A stretch of DNA of 64,000 nt. It comes from DASXHY01 sp035552155 (GTDB lineage Bacteria > Verrucomicrobiota > Verrucomicrobiia > Limisphaerales > DASXHY01). Of the stretch, positions 32,311-39,784 are shown piece by piece. The notes below the pieces were generated by a model. It was not told the origin of the DNA, ran no database searches, and worked only from the letters and a program-made list of their open reading frames with translations. How positions within the stretch are numbered: the stretch's first letter is position 1; every line of letters begins with the position of its first letter. Position numbers and translations under genes: made by a program. The stretch lies in assembly GCA_035552155.1 (NCBI GenBank), contig DASZLX010000046.1, forward strand, positions 124,001 to 188,000. Reading direction: 5' to 3'.

Positions 32311-33567
32311 ATGAAAATTCTCGTCGCCAACCTCGGTAGCACGTCACTCAAGTGGCGGCTGTTCGATTTTTCGAGCAGCCCCGAGCGCATGCTCCATAAG
32401 GGCGGCTTCGAGCGGGTGACCGATTACTCGCAGGCGATCGAGGATTGCCTAGCCGAGCTCAAAAAAGCCGGCGCGATTCAAAACGAAAACGAACTGGCCG
32501 CCGTCGGTTTTAAAACGGTTTTGGCGAAAGATGTCACCGGCTGCGTGCGCCTTGATGAGCGCGTGCTGAAGGCCATGGCGGATTACAGCGGTCTCGCTCC
32601 CGCGCATAATCCGCCCTACATCACCGGAATAAAACTGTTCGCACAACGGATGCCGAACACGCCGCTCATCGGCCTTTTCGAGACCGCCTTCCATCAATTC
32701 GCCCCGCCCGCCTCCATGCGATACGCCGTGCCGGCCTCCTGGCACGAAGCCGGCATCCGCCGATTCGGCTTTCATGGTGCGAGCCATAAATATATCGCCG
32801 AACGCTCCGCGGAATTGCTCGGTCGCGAAGACGTGGCGAGGCGCGCGCAAAATCTTTACGTGGACGGCGGCCAGACCAAAATCAGCGGTCCGCCCTTGCG
32901 CGTGGTTTCCTGTCATCTCGGCGGCAGTTCGAGCGTGACCGGCATTTTGAACGGCGCGGCCATCGGCACGAGCATGGGCATGAGCCCGCAATCCGGTTTG
33001 CCGCAAAATAATCGCGTCGGCGACCTCGATGCCGAAGCGATTCCTTACGCGGTGAAAACTTTTGGCATCACCGTCGAGGAAGCCCAGCGTCAACTCGGCA
33101 AAGAATCCGGCCTGAAAGGCCTGAGCGGCGTGTCCAACGACATTCGCGAAGTGCAGGCCGCCGCGGCCAATGGCAACGCCTCGGCGCAAATGGCCCTGGA
33201 TGTTTTTGTGTCCAGTGCGCGGCATTGGATCGGCGCTTACTTTTTTGAATTGAACGGCGCGGACGCAATCGTGTTCACGGCCGGCATCGGCGAAAACCGC
33301 CCGGAATTGCGCGAGGCCATTTGCGCGAATCTCGATCAATTGGGCATCGTGCTGGACGCTCAGAAAAATAATGCCGCCAGGTGTCAGGAAGCCATTATCA
33401 GCGCCGCCAATTCGCGCGTGAAAATTCTCGTTATTCCCACGAACGAAGAGCTCGTCGTGGCCTGCGAGGTAAAAAGATTTCTCGAAAAAGATAGCACACA
33501 AAAAACTCTCAACCCTGCATCGCGTCGAAGCGAAGCGAAAACGGATCAACTCATAACCATCAACTAA
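32311..33567 (+). CDS. ackA: Acetate/propionate kinase, divergent microcompartment-linked type
   Basis: 418 residues. The acetokinase fold is shown by NLGSTSLKWRLFDF, RRFGFHGASHKYIAERSAEL, SCHLGGSSSVTGILNG and VFTAGIGENRPELRE. It makes ATP from acyl phosphate delivered by PduL. Usual motifs are altered (NLGSTS for N(T/A)GSSS, QNNRVGDLD for TRSGDLD), so it is a divergent subfamily. About 20 C-terminal residues overlap an AACTCTC-type repeat and may be non-essential. Lies between two shell genes. Confidence 0.88.
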   Translation: MKILVANLGSTSLKWRLFDFSSSPERMLHKGGFERVTDYSQAIEDCLAELKKAGAIQNENELAAVGFKTVLAKDVTGCVRLDERVLKAMADYSGLAPAHNPPYITGIKLFAQRMPNTPLIGLFETAFHQFAPPASMRYAVPASWHEAGIRRFGFHGASHKYIAERSAELLGREDVARRAQNLYVDGGQTKISGPPLRVVSCHLGGSSSVTGILNGAAIGTSMGMSPQSGLPQNNRVGDLDAEAIPYAVKTFGITVEEAQRQLGKESGLKGLSGVSNDIREVQAAAANGNASAQMALDVFVSSARHWIGAYFFELNGADAIVFTAGIGENRPELREAICANLDQLGIVLDAQKNNAARCQEAIISAANSRVKILVIPTNEELVVACEVKRFLEKDSTQKTLNPASRRSEAKTDQLITIN

Positions 33568-33569
33568 TT

Positions 33570-33854
33570 ATGTCCCATCAAGCAATCGGACTCATTGAAA
33601 CGCGCGGACTCGTCGCTCTCGTCGAGGGCACGGACGCCATGCTCAAAGCCGCGAACGTCGAACTCGCCGGCCCCATGACCCAGGTCGGCAACGCGCTCGT
33701 TACGGCGGTGGTCGTCGGCGACGTCGCCGCCGTCAAAGCCGCGGTGGACGCCGGCGCGCAGGCGATCAAAGCCATCAAAGGCGAAGTCGTCAGCGTGCAT
33801 GTCATCGCCCGCCCGCATCAGGACGTGGAAGTGGTATTGCCGAAAAAGAAGTAA
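33570..33854 (+). CDS. BMC-H shell protein (copy 3)
   Basis: 94 residues, one BMC domain: HQAIGLIETRGLVALVEGTD, AMLKAANVELAGPMTQVGNA and GDVAAVKAAVDAGAQAIKAI. It has a basic tail (LPKKK). Starts 2 bases after ackA stops, so the two are probably translated together. Confidence 0.95.
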   Translation: MSHQAIGLIETRGLVALVEGTDAMLKAANVELAGPMTQVGNALVTAVVVGDVAAVKAAVDAGAQAIKAIKGEVVSVHVIARPHQDVEVVLPKKK

Positions 33855-33857
33855 TCC

Positions 33858-33917
33858 GGTAGGGCGGCGCTGCCGCGCCGCTCAAAAATTTGGGACGAGC
33901 AGCAGCTCGTCCCTACC
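33858..33917. repeat. Double hairpin GGTAGGG...CCCTACC (BMC-H3-BMC-P1 gap)
   Basis: Two adjacent hairpins, GGGCGGCGCTGCCGCGCCGC and GGGACGAGCAGCAGCTCGTC, are enclosed by terminal GGTAGGG and CCCTACC. It begins 3 bases after the BMC-H3 stop. Confidence 0.8.
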
Positions 33918-33925
33918 TTTAATTT

Positions 33926-34237
33926 ATGTTTTTGGCCAAAGTCGAAGGTTCGGTGGTCGCGACCAAGAAGGACCCGTCCATGGGCGGACGGAAACTTCTC
34001 TTGCTCCGCCCGCAACTCGTGGACGACAAAGACCCGACCAAATTCCGCCCCGGCGCGAACACCATCGTGGCCGTGGACAGCGTCGGCGCCGGCATCGGCG
34101 AGATGGTCCTGTTTTGCCAGGGCAGCTCCGCCCGCCTCGCGCCGAATTTGAAGGACGCCCCCGTGGACGCCGTCATCATCGGCATCGTGGACACGGTGGA
34201 CGTGTTGGGAAAAGAGATTTTTAACGCCAAAATCTGA
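33926..34237 (+). CDS. BMC-P shell vertex protein, EutN/CcmL family (copy 1)
   Basis: 103 residues: MFLAKVEGSVVATKKDPSMG, KLLLLRPQLVDDKDP, AVDSVGAGIGEMVLFCQGSS and VDAVIIGIVDTVDV. Forms pentamers that close the vertices of the shell. Three different BMC-P genes occur in this locus, as in PVM microcompartments. Confidence 0.95.
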   Translation: MFLAKVEGSVVATKKDPSMGGRKLLLLRPQLVDDKDPTKFRPGANTIVAVDSVGAGIGEMVLFCQGSSARLAPNLKDAPVDAVIIGIVDTVDVLGKEIFNAKI

Positions 34238-34386
34238 ACCACGAATGGGCACGAATAAACACGAACAGCGAGGTAGGGCGCGTCACTCCGTGCGCGCCGT
34301 TCCCAGAGATGCAATGAGTCGCGCGCTGGAACGACGTTCCTGCCTGCTAAAAATGAATTCGTGTTTATTCGTGTCCATTAGTGGTT
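34238..34386. repeat. CACGAATAAA-unit inverted repeat with nested GC palindrome (BMC-P1-aldehyde dehydrogenase gap)
   Basis: The left arm ACCACGAATGGGCACGAATA runs on into AACACGAA, and the right arm TTCGTGTTTATTCGTGTCCA continues ATTAGTGGTT. They are near-perfect complements over about 28 bases. A GGTAGGGCGCGT palindrome (34272-34299) sits in the loop. The element ends 8 bases before the dehydrogenase ATG. Confidence 0.85.
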
Positions 34387-34393
34387 GAAAATT

Positions 34394-35905
34394 ATGAGCG
34401 CCCTAAATGAAACTTTAATCCGGGACGTCGTCGCCGATGTTCTGGGCCGCCTCAATGGCTCCGCCGCTTCTCCGAGACAAGCGGCGAGTTCCGCTCCAGC
34501 CAAACCTGATTGCGGTTGCGGCGAAAAAAACCGCCCCAGCGGCGGCAGCATCAGCGCGAACAGCGGTCGCGGCAAATACGGCGTTTTTCAGGACGCCAAC
34601 GAAGCCTGCGCGGCCGCCCATGAAGGCTTTTTGCAACTCCGCGCGAAGGGCGTGGCCGCGCGCGCCAAAGTGGTGGAAATCGTCAAGACCATGGCCGAAG
34701 CCAATGCCGAGGCCTGGGGCAAAATCGAATTGGACGAGACAAAAATCGGCCGGCTCGATCACAAAATCGAGAAACTGAAAATCATCAAGCTCGTGCCCGG
34801 TGTCGAGTGGCTGAATCCTTATGGCCGCAGCGGTGATCACGGAATCACGCTCGAGGAATATACGCCGTTCGGCCTGGTCGCAGCGATTACGCCTTCGACC
34901 CATTCGATCCCGACTTTGAGCGGCAACATCGTCAATATCGTCGCTGCCGGAAACGCCGTTGTTTTCAACGCGCATCCCGGCGCCGCGAAATGCGCGGCCC
35001 TGGCCGTTCGCGAATACAACCAGGCGATTGAGCGCGAAACCGGCATCCGCAATCTCATCACGATCATCGAGACCCCGACGCTTGATTCCTTCAAGGCCAT
35101 TTGCAATCACGAAGCCGTGCGGTTGCTCTGCGTGACCGGCGGCCCAGCCGTGGTGAAGGCCGCGATGCAATCCGGCAAACGCGCCATTTGCGCGGGCCCG
35201 GGAAATCCGCCCGTGCTCGTGGACGACACCTGCTGCCTCACGCGTGCCTCGAAAGCGATCATTCAAGGCGCAGCCTACGACAACAATTTGCTCTGCATCG
35301 GCGAAAAGGAAGTGTTCGTGCTCGACAGCATCGCGGATAAATTGATGCAGCGGATGTCCGAGAACGGCGCGGTGAAACTGAACGCCGGCCAGTTGGAGCG
35401 CCTGACCAAAGCCGCCTTCACTTTCAAGGAAGGGCAGGGCGGCGGTTGTCCGCACGCTTCCGTGAACAAGGAATATATTGGCAAGGACGCGTCCGTGCTG
35501 GCGAAAGCCGCAGGCGTGGATGTGCCGTTGAACACTCAACTGCTTTTCGCGGAGACGGACGCCAACCACGCGTTTGTGCAGGAAGAGCAGATGATGCCCA
35601 TGCTGCCCATCGTCCGCGTGAAGAGCATTGAGGAAGGCATTGCCCTCTCCAAACAAGCCGAGCACGAGTATCGCCACACGGCAATTATCCACTCGCACGA
35701 TGTCGAAAACATGACCGCCATGGCGCGCGCGCTCGACACCACGCTCTTCATCAAGAACGGCCCGTGCATGGCGGGACTGGGCCTTGGCGGCGAGGGCTAC
35801 TTGAGTTTCTCCGTCGCCACGCCCACCGGCGAAGGCATCACGAACCCAAAGACATTCACCCGCACCCGCCGGTGCGTGATGGTGGACAATTTGCGCATTT
35901 ACTGA
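34394..35905 (+). CDS. pduP: CoA-acylating aldehyde dehydrogenase, PduP-like
   Basis: 503 residues. The N-terminal amphipathic helix (NETLIRDVVADVLGRLNGSA) followed by an Ala/Ser/Gly linker is a typical encapsulation peptide. Catalytic Cys301 lies in YDNNLLCIGEKEVFV; the cofactor region includes GRSGDHGITLEEYTPFGLVA. It oxidises an aldehyde (lactaldehyde or propionaldehyde expected) to acyl-CoA in the compartment lumen. The ATG at 34394 follows the end of an inverted-repeat element. Confidence 0.9.
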   Translation: MSALNETLIRDVVADVLGRLNGSAASPRQAASSAPAKPDCGCGEKNRPSGGSISANSGRGKYGVFQDANEACAAAHEGFLQLRAKGVAARAKVVEIVKTMAEANAEAWGKIELDETKIGRLDHKIEKLKIIKLVPGVEWLNPYGRSGDHGITLEEYTPFGLVAAITPSTHSIPTLSGNIVNIVAAGNAVVFNAHPGAAKCAALAVREYNQAIERETGIRNLITIIETPTLDSFKAICNHEAVRLLCVTGGPAVVKAAMQSGKRAICAGPGNPPVLVDDTCCLTRASKAIIQGAAYDNNLLCIGEKEVFVLDSIADKLMQRMSENGAVKLNAGQLERLTKAAFTFKEGQGGGCPHASVNKEYIGKDASVLAKAAGVDVPLNTQLLFAETDANHAFVQEEQMMPMLPIVRVKSIEEGIALSKQAEHEYRHTAIIHSHDVENMTAMARALDTTLFIKNGPCMAGLGLGGEGYLSFSVATPTGEGITNPKTFTRTRRCVMVDNLRIY

Positions 35906-35910
35906 GGAGT

Positions 35911-35934
35911 GAGAATCTAGAAGTTAGAAACTGG
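35911..35934. repeat. Left arm of AGTTAGAAACTGG-type repeat flanking the S23-like gene
   Basis: GAGAATCTAGAAGTTAGAAA is matched by an inverted arm at 36280-36315 (AATTCTAAATTCTAACTCCA). The right arm is inside the 3' end of the S23-like gene and encodes its last residues. Confidence 0.6.
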
Positions 35935-35935
35935 A

Positions 35936-36331
35936 ATGAAAACTGCAGCGCGAAGTTTCAAAGATTTGATCGTCTGGCAAAAGGCGCATCAATTCGTACT
36001 GGAAATTTACCGTGTCACGCGCGGTTTTCCGGCTGACGAACGATTTTGTTTAACTTCCCAACTCCGCCGCGCTGCTGTTTCAGTTCCGGCAAACATTGCG
36101 GAAGGGTTCCCTAAGCGTGGGCCGAGTGATAAGGCGCGCTTTCTTAATATTGCGCAAGGGTCTCTTGAAGAAGTTCATTACTATCTCATTCTATCGAGCG
36201 ACCTCAATTACGGTGATAACACCAGGTTGTTGGACCTGTGCGATGAAGTCGGCCGATTGCTGAACGGTTACGCGTCCGCAATTCTAAATTCTAACTCCAA
36301 ACTTCAAGCTTCTCTACCCCCATGCTCCTAG
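35936..36331 (+). CDS. Four-helix-bundle protein of the 23S rRNA intervening-sequence (S23) family
   Basis: 131 residues. SFKDLIVWQKAHQFVLEIY, FCLTSQLRRAAVSVPANIAE and LEEVHYYLILSSDLNYG are diagnostic of the S23/IVP four-helix bundle family, first known from 23S rRNA inserts but common as free-standing genes with unknown role. Here it sits within the shell operon, between the dehydrogenase and a BMC-P gene, flanked by inverted-repeat arms. Its last residues (NSNSKLQASLPPCS) come from the right arm and overlap the next gene by 10 bases. Confidence 0.85.
   Translation: MKTAARSFKDLIVWQKAHQFVLEIYRVTRGFPADERFCLTSQLRRAAVSVPANIAEGFPKRGPSDKARFLNIAQGSLEEVHYYLILSSDLNYGDNTRLLDLCDEVGRLLNGYASAILNSNSKLQASLPPCS
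36280..36315. repeat. Right arm of AGTTAGAAACTGG-type repeat, inside the S23-like coding end
   Basis: Tandem units ATTCTAAATTCTAACTCC and AAACTTCAAGCTTCTC mirror the arm at 35911-35934. Confidence 0.6.
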
Positions 36332-36600
36332 CCAGAGTTGAAGGCAATGTCGTCGCCACCCGCAAGCATCCCAGCTTCGAGGGATGGCGGCTCGTGATTT
36401 GCCAGCCGATCGACCACGCCGGCAATCCCGAAGGCGCGCCGCAGGTGGCCATTGACCCGCACGGCGCCGGCATGCATCAGCGCGTGATTATTGCGTCGGA
36501 CGGCCTCGCGACACGCAAAGCCGTCGGCGACGACAAAAGCCCGGCGCGTTGGATGATTACCGGGATTGTGGATGAAAAAGAGCCGGGCATTCCGATATGA
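36322..36600 (+). CDS. BMC-P shell vertex protein (copy 2)
   Basis: 92 residues: MLLARVEGNVVATRKHPSFE, RLVICQPIDHAGNPE, AIDPHGAGMHQRVIIASDG and RWMITGIVDEKEPG. EutN/CcmL pentamer subunit. It overlaps the S23-like gene by 10 bases. Confidence 0.93.
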   Translation: MLLARVEGNVVATRKHPSFEGWRLVICQPIDHAGNPEGAPQVAIDPHGAGMHQRVIIASDGLATRKAVGDDKSPARWMITGIVDEKEPGIPI

Positions 36601-36734
36601 AAGTTCCAAGCATCAACATCCAAGCTCCCGAGAAGCTTCAAGCGCCAAATTTCAAATGGGCGCGCGGTGTTTATGGTTTGGTGCTTGGATATCGGAATTT
36701 CTCTGGAAGTTGGAAGTTGGAACTTGGAACTTTT
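36601..36734. repeat. AAGTTCCA-unit inverted repeat (BMC-P2-BMC-P3 gap)
   Basis: The left side AAGTTCCAAGCATCAACATC then CAAGCTCC is mirrored by GGAAGTTGGAAGTTGGAACT then TGGAACTT (36706-36733), with a central loop of about 80 bases. It ends 6 bases before the next ATG. Confidence 0.78.
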
Positions 36735-36739
36735 CTCGC

Positions 36740-37045
36740 ATGAGATTGGGCACCGTCATAGGCCGTGTGACTTTGAGCAAAGCCGTCCCGTCGCTCACGG
36801 GGGCGCGCTGGCTCATCGTTAGCCCGTTCACGCGCGAGCATTTTCAGCAAGGCTCGGAGACGCCGCCCGGCATGAGCAAAGACCCGAGCGTGGTCGTTTA
36901 TGATAACCTCGGCGGCGGGGTGGGCCAGACGATTGGATTTACCGAGGGCCGCGAGGCAGCGCAGCCTTTCGAGCAGCCGACGCCAATTGATGCCGTCAAT
37001 GCCGCATTGGTCGACGAAATTTTTTACAATCCCTGGAAGAAATGA
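36740..37045 (+). CDS. BMC-P shell vertex protein (copy 3)
   Basis: 101 residues: MRLGTVIGRVTLSKAVPSLT, RWLIVSPFTREHF, VVVYDNLGGGVGQTIGFTEG and PIDAVNAALVDEIFY. EutN/CcmL family. The ATG at 36740 directly follows an inverted-repeat element; a longer upstream reading would be repeat-encoded and is rejected. Confidence 0.92.
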   Translation: MRLGTVIGRVTLSKAVPSLTGARWLIVSPFTREHFQQGSETPPGMSKDPSVVVYDNLGGGVGQTIGFTEGREAAQPFEQPTPIDAVNAALVDEIFYNPWKK

Positions 37046-37113
37046 AATCCGACGCTCAAAATGAAATGTTCGAAGCCACTCGGAAATCGAATTTCGGATT
37101 TTAAAACATTACC

Positions 37114-38178
37114 ATGAAACAAGTCATCAGTGTTCGAGATTTAGAAGAAATGCAGCGCAGCGGTAAAGACCTCCGCGCGCTGCCCGAGAACGCCATCCTT
37201 ACGCCGTCCGCCCGCGATTTCCTGCACGATTACGAAATCAACGGCAAATCAGAGTCCAATGGCAGTATCGCGAAAGCTGCGACGGTCATCGACGGCAAAC
37301 CGGCCGCGCCATCCAAGCCGCTCAATTCCAAAAGTCCCCGGGCGGAACTCGAGGCGTTTTTCAATTCCCCTTACTGCCACAACATCAAAGAGCAGATTTG
37401 CGACATGGGCCGGCGGCTTTGGCAGCGCGCCTACGTAGACGGCAACGGCGGCAACATGGCCGTGCGCATCGGCGAAGACATCGCGATTTGCACACCGACA
37501 CTCGTGAGCAAGGGTTTCATGAAACCCGAGGACATGTGCCTCGTGGATTTCGAGGGCAACCAGCTTTGCGGCGTGAAGAAGCGCACCAGCGAGATCCTCA
37601 TGCACCTGCAAATGATGAAGAAACAGCCGAAAGCGGTCGCCACCTGTCATTGCCATCCGCCTTACAGCACCGGCTTCGCGGTCGCCGGAGTGGAGCCGCC
37701 CACGTGCATGGTGCCCGAGTATGAAGTGTTCGCCTCCGTGGCGATGGCCCCGTATCGCACCCCCGGCACACCGGAAATGGGCAAGCTCGTTTCCGATTTG
37801 GTCGAGCATCACAACGTGATTCTCATGGCCAACCACGGCGTGGTTTCCTGGAGCCACAACAACATCGAGGACGCCTATTTCAAAATGGAAATTCTCGAGG
37901 CGTATTGCCGCACCATTCTCGTCGCCTCGCAACTGGGCCGGCCCGTCGGCACCATGACTCCCACGCAGCTCCAGGATTTGCTCAAAATCAAGCAGAGCCT
38001 CGGCATCCCCGATCCGCGCCACGGACTCAAGGAATGCGAGCTCTGCGACAATGCCGAATGGCGTCCCGGCGTCGCCTGCCAGGTCCCCGCCCGCGAAACT
38101 CCCGCCATCGGTTTTGACTCCGAAGCCGAGGCGGCGGTGCAGGCCATCACCGACCAAATCATGAGCCGTCTGCAGTAG
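37114..38178 (+). CDS. Class II aldolase with N-terminal extension (fuculose/rhamnulose phosphate aldolase type)
   Basis: 354 residues. The aldolase domain (about 78-320) has the zinc ligands H179 and H181 in TCHCHPPYST and H241 in NHGVVSW, and a likely catalytic Glu160 in KRTSEILMH. It would cleave fuculose-1-P or rhamnulose-1-P to DHAP and lactaldehyde. A roughly 75-residue N-terminal extension (VRDLEEMQRSGKDL, ILTPSARDFLHD) is not part of free FucA/RhaD and may serve encapsulation. A Cys motif (CELCD) near 325 is also unusual. Last gene of the locus. Confidence 0.88.
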   Translation: MKQVISVRDLEEMQRSGKDLRALPENAILTPSARDFLHDYEINGKSESNGSIAKAATVIDGKPAAPSKPLNSKSPRAELEAFFNSPYCHNIKEQICDMGRRLWQRAYVDGNGGNMAVRIGEDIAICTPTLVSKGFMKPEDMCLVDFEGNQLCGVKKRTSEILMHLQMMKKQPKAVATCHCHPPYSTGFAVAGVEPPTCMVPEYEVFASVAMAPYRTPGTPEMGKLVSDLVEHHNVILMANHGVVSWSHNNIEDAYFKMEILEAYCRTILVASQLGRPVGTMTPTQLQDLLKIKQSLGIPDPRHGLKECELCDNAEWRPGVACQVPARETPAIGFDSEAEAAVQAITDQIMSRLQ

Positions 38179-38443
38179 CCGCCTGGGAGCGCCCGCGTCT
38201 ACCCGGCCAGACGCTCGCCTTCGCAAGATGACAATTTTTTAATCTTCAGTTTGTTTATTCGCTTATGTTTGCCGCCGTGAAGTTGCTAATCTGGTGGCAC
38301 TTCGGCACATTCACCGCCGGAATCTGTTGGGCGTAAGGCACGCGCATTGCTCATGTGGGTTTGCAGACGTGTTTTCCGCCTAAGATAACTTGTATTATGT
38401 CCATAAATGGACAGGTTATGGCTGGCGATAGGACGCATTGGCG

Positions 38444-39592
38444 ATGAAGAAAATTCTGGTAATTGACGACGAAGAATGGTTGCGCGAGATGATGCTGCTG
38501 GCCCTGCGCCAACGCAGCTTTGAAGTCATTGAAGCTGAAAACGGCGAAAGAGGGATCGAGATCGCCCGCAAGGAACTTCCCGATTTAATCCTGTGCGATG
38601 TGAACATGGACAAGGTGGATGGTTATCTCACGCTTTCCTCCCTGCGCAGCGAATCCGCCACGGCCTCCATTCCGTTCATTCTCATGACTGGCCTCGCCGA
38701 CCAGGCGGGCATGCGCCACGGCATGGAACTGGGCGCCGATGATTATTTGCCCAAGCCATTCACGATCGAGGCGCTCTACGCCGCCGTGGATGCGCGGTTG
38801 AAAAAAGCCAAGACCGTCCGCGAAGAGGCGGAGCGCAAACTCGCCGACCTGCGCGACAACATCAGCATGATGCTGCCGCACGAATTACGCACCCCGCTCA
38901 ACGGCATCCTCGCCTACGGCGAAATCCTCGTTGCCGACGCCGCGACCATCGCGCCGAAGGACATCGCCGACATGGGCCAGGTCATCTACGATTCAGGCAA
39001 GCGCCTGGAACGCCTGGTGGAAAACTTCCTCATTTACGCGCAACTCGAGCTGCTGAATTCCGATCCGCAGAACCTGCCTTCCTTGTTGCGCAAGCAGACT
39101 CAGTCCCCCGCGCCGATCATCGAACAACAGGCGCGCGAGCAAGCCGCGCTGGCGAAACGCCCGAATGATCTCGTGCTTGAATTGACCAACGTGCCCATGC
39201 CCATTTCCGACGAGTATCTTGCCAAGATCGTCGAGGAACTCGTGCAAAACGCCTTCAAATTTTCGTCGGCCAATACCCCCGTGCGCGTGACGGTGGCGGA
39301 TTCTGATAATAACGTGGCTTTGACCATCTCCGACCACGGTCGCGGCTTTTCCACCGAACACATTACCAAGGTCGGCGCTTACATGCAGTTTGACCGCAAG
39401 ATGCACGAGCAACAGGGACTGGGCCTGGGCCTCACCATCGTGCGCCGTCTCACCGAACTTCATGGCGGCACATTGGCCATCCAAAGCCAAAAAGGCTCCG
39501 GCACCACAATGACACTCAAGCTGCCCAGGGTGGTTGCCACCGGCGGCGGTGAAAATGTGTTGAGCGACGCAGGCATCCCGGCGAGCCATTAG
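38444..39592 (+). CDS. Receiver-histidine kinase hybrid signalling protein
   Basis: 382 residues: an N-terminal receiver domain (1-118; Asp52 in LILCDVNMDKVDG) joined by a coiled coil to a HisKA domain (His146 in MMLPHELRTPLNGI) and a HATPase domain (VEELVQNAFKFSS, ISDHGRGFS, QGLGLGLTIVRRL). There is no membrane or input domain, so input must come through the receiver from another kinase. The ATG at 38444 is used; a TTG lies 6 bases earlier. Partner regulator not seen. The 265-base gap before it holds a degenerate copy of the GGGAGCGCC repeat (38187). Confidence 0.9.
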   Translation: MKKILVIDDEEWLREMMLLALRQRSFEVIEAENGERGIEIARKELPDLILCDVNMDKVDGYLTLSSLRSESATASIPFILMTGLADQAGMRHGMELGADDYLPKPFTIEALYAAVDARLKKAKTVREEAERKLADLRDNISMMLPHELRTPLNGILAYGEILVADAATIAPKDIADMGQVIYDSGKRLERLVENFLIYAQLELLNSDPQNLPSLLRKQTQSPAPIIEQQAREQAALAKRPNDLVLELTNVPMPISDEYLAKIVEELVQNAFKFSSANTPVRVTVADSDNNVALTISDHGRGFSTEHITKVGAYMQFDRKMHEQQGLGLGLTIVRRLTELHGGTLAIQSQKGSGTTMTLKLPRVVATGGGENVLSDAGIPASH

Positions 39593-39605
39593 GCGATCCA
39601 ATCGC

Positions 39606-39775
39606 GTCTCTTAGGAGACAAGGCCACGAGTCTCAAATTTTTTCGGAAGTTATAACGGGGAGTTATAACGCTTCAGCTAAAAACGTCGTGAGATGGTAGG
39701 GCGCGTCGCTCCGCGCGCGCCGAGATAATTCAGAAGTGTGATCTTTTTCTTCCGGCGCGCAGAGCGACGCGCTCA
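39606..39775. repeat. Composite palindromic region between kinase and dinB
   Basis: GTCTCTTAGGAGAC hairpin (39606-39619), two copies of GTTATAAC (about 39649 and 39662), then a GGTAGGGCGCGT palindrome (39695-39722) facing an inverted copy GGCGCGCAGAGCGACGCGC near 39754. It lies between two convergent genes and could terminate both. Confidence 0.65.
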
Positions 39776-39784
39776 CCTCTCCCT

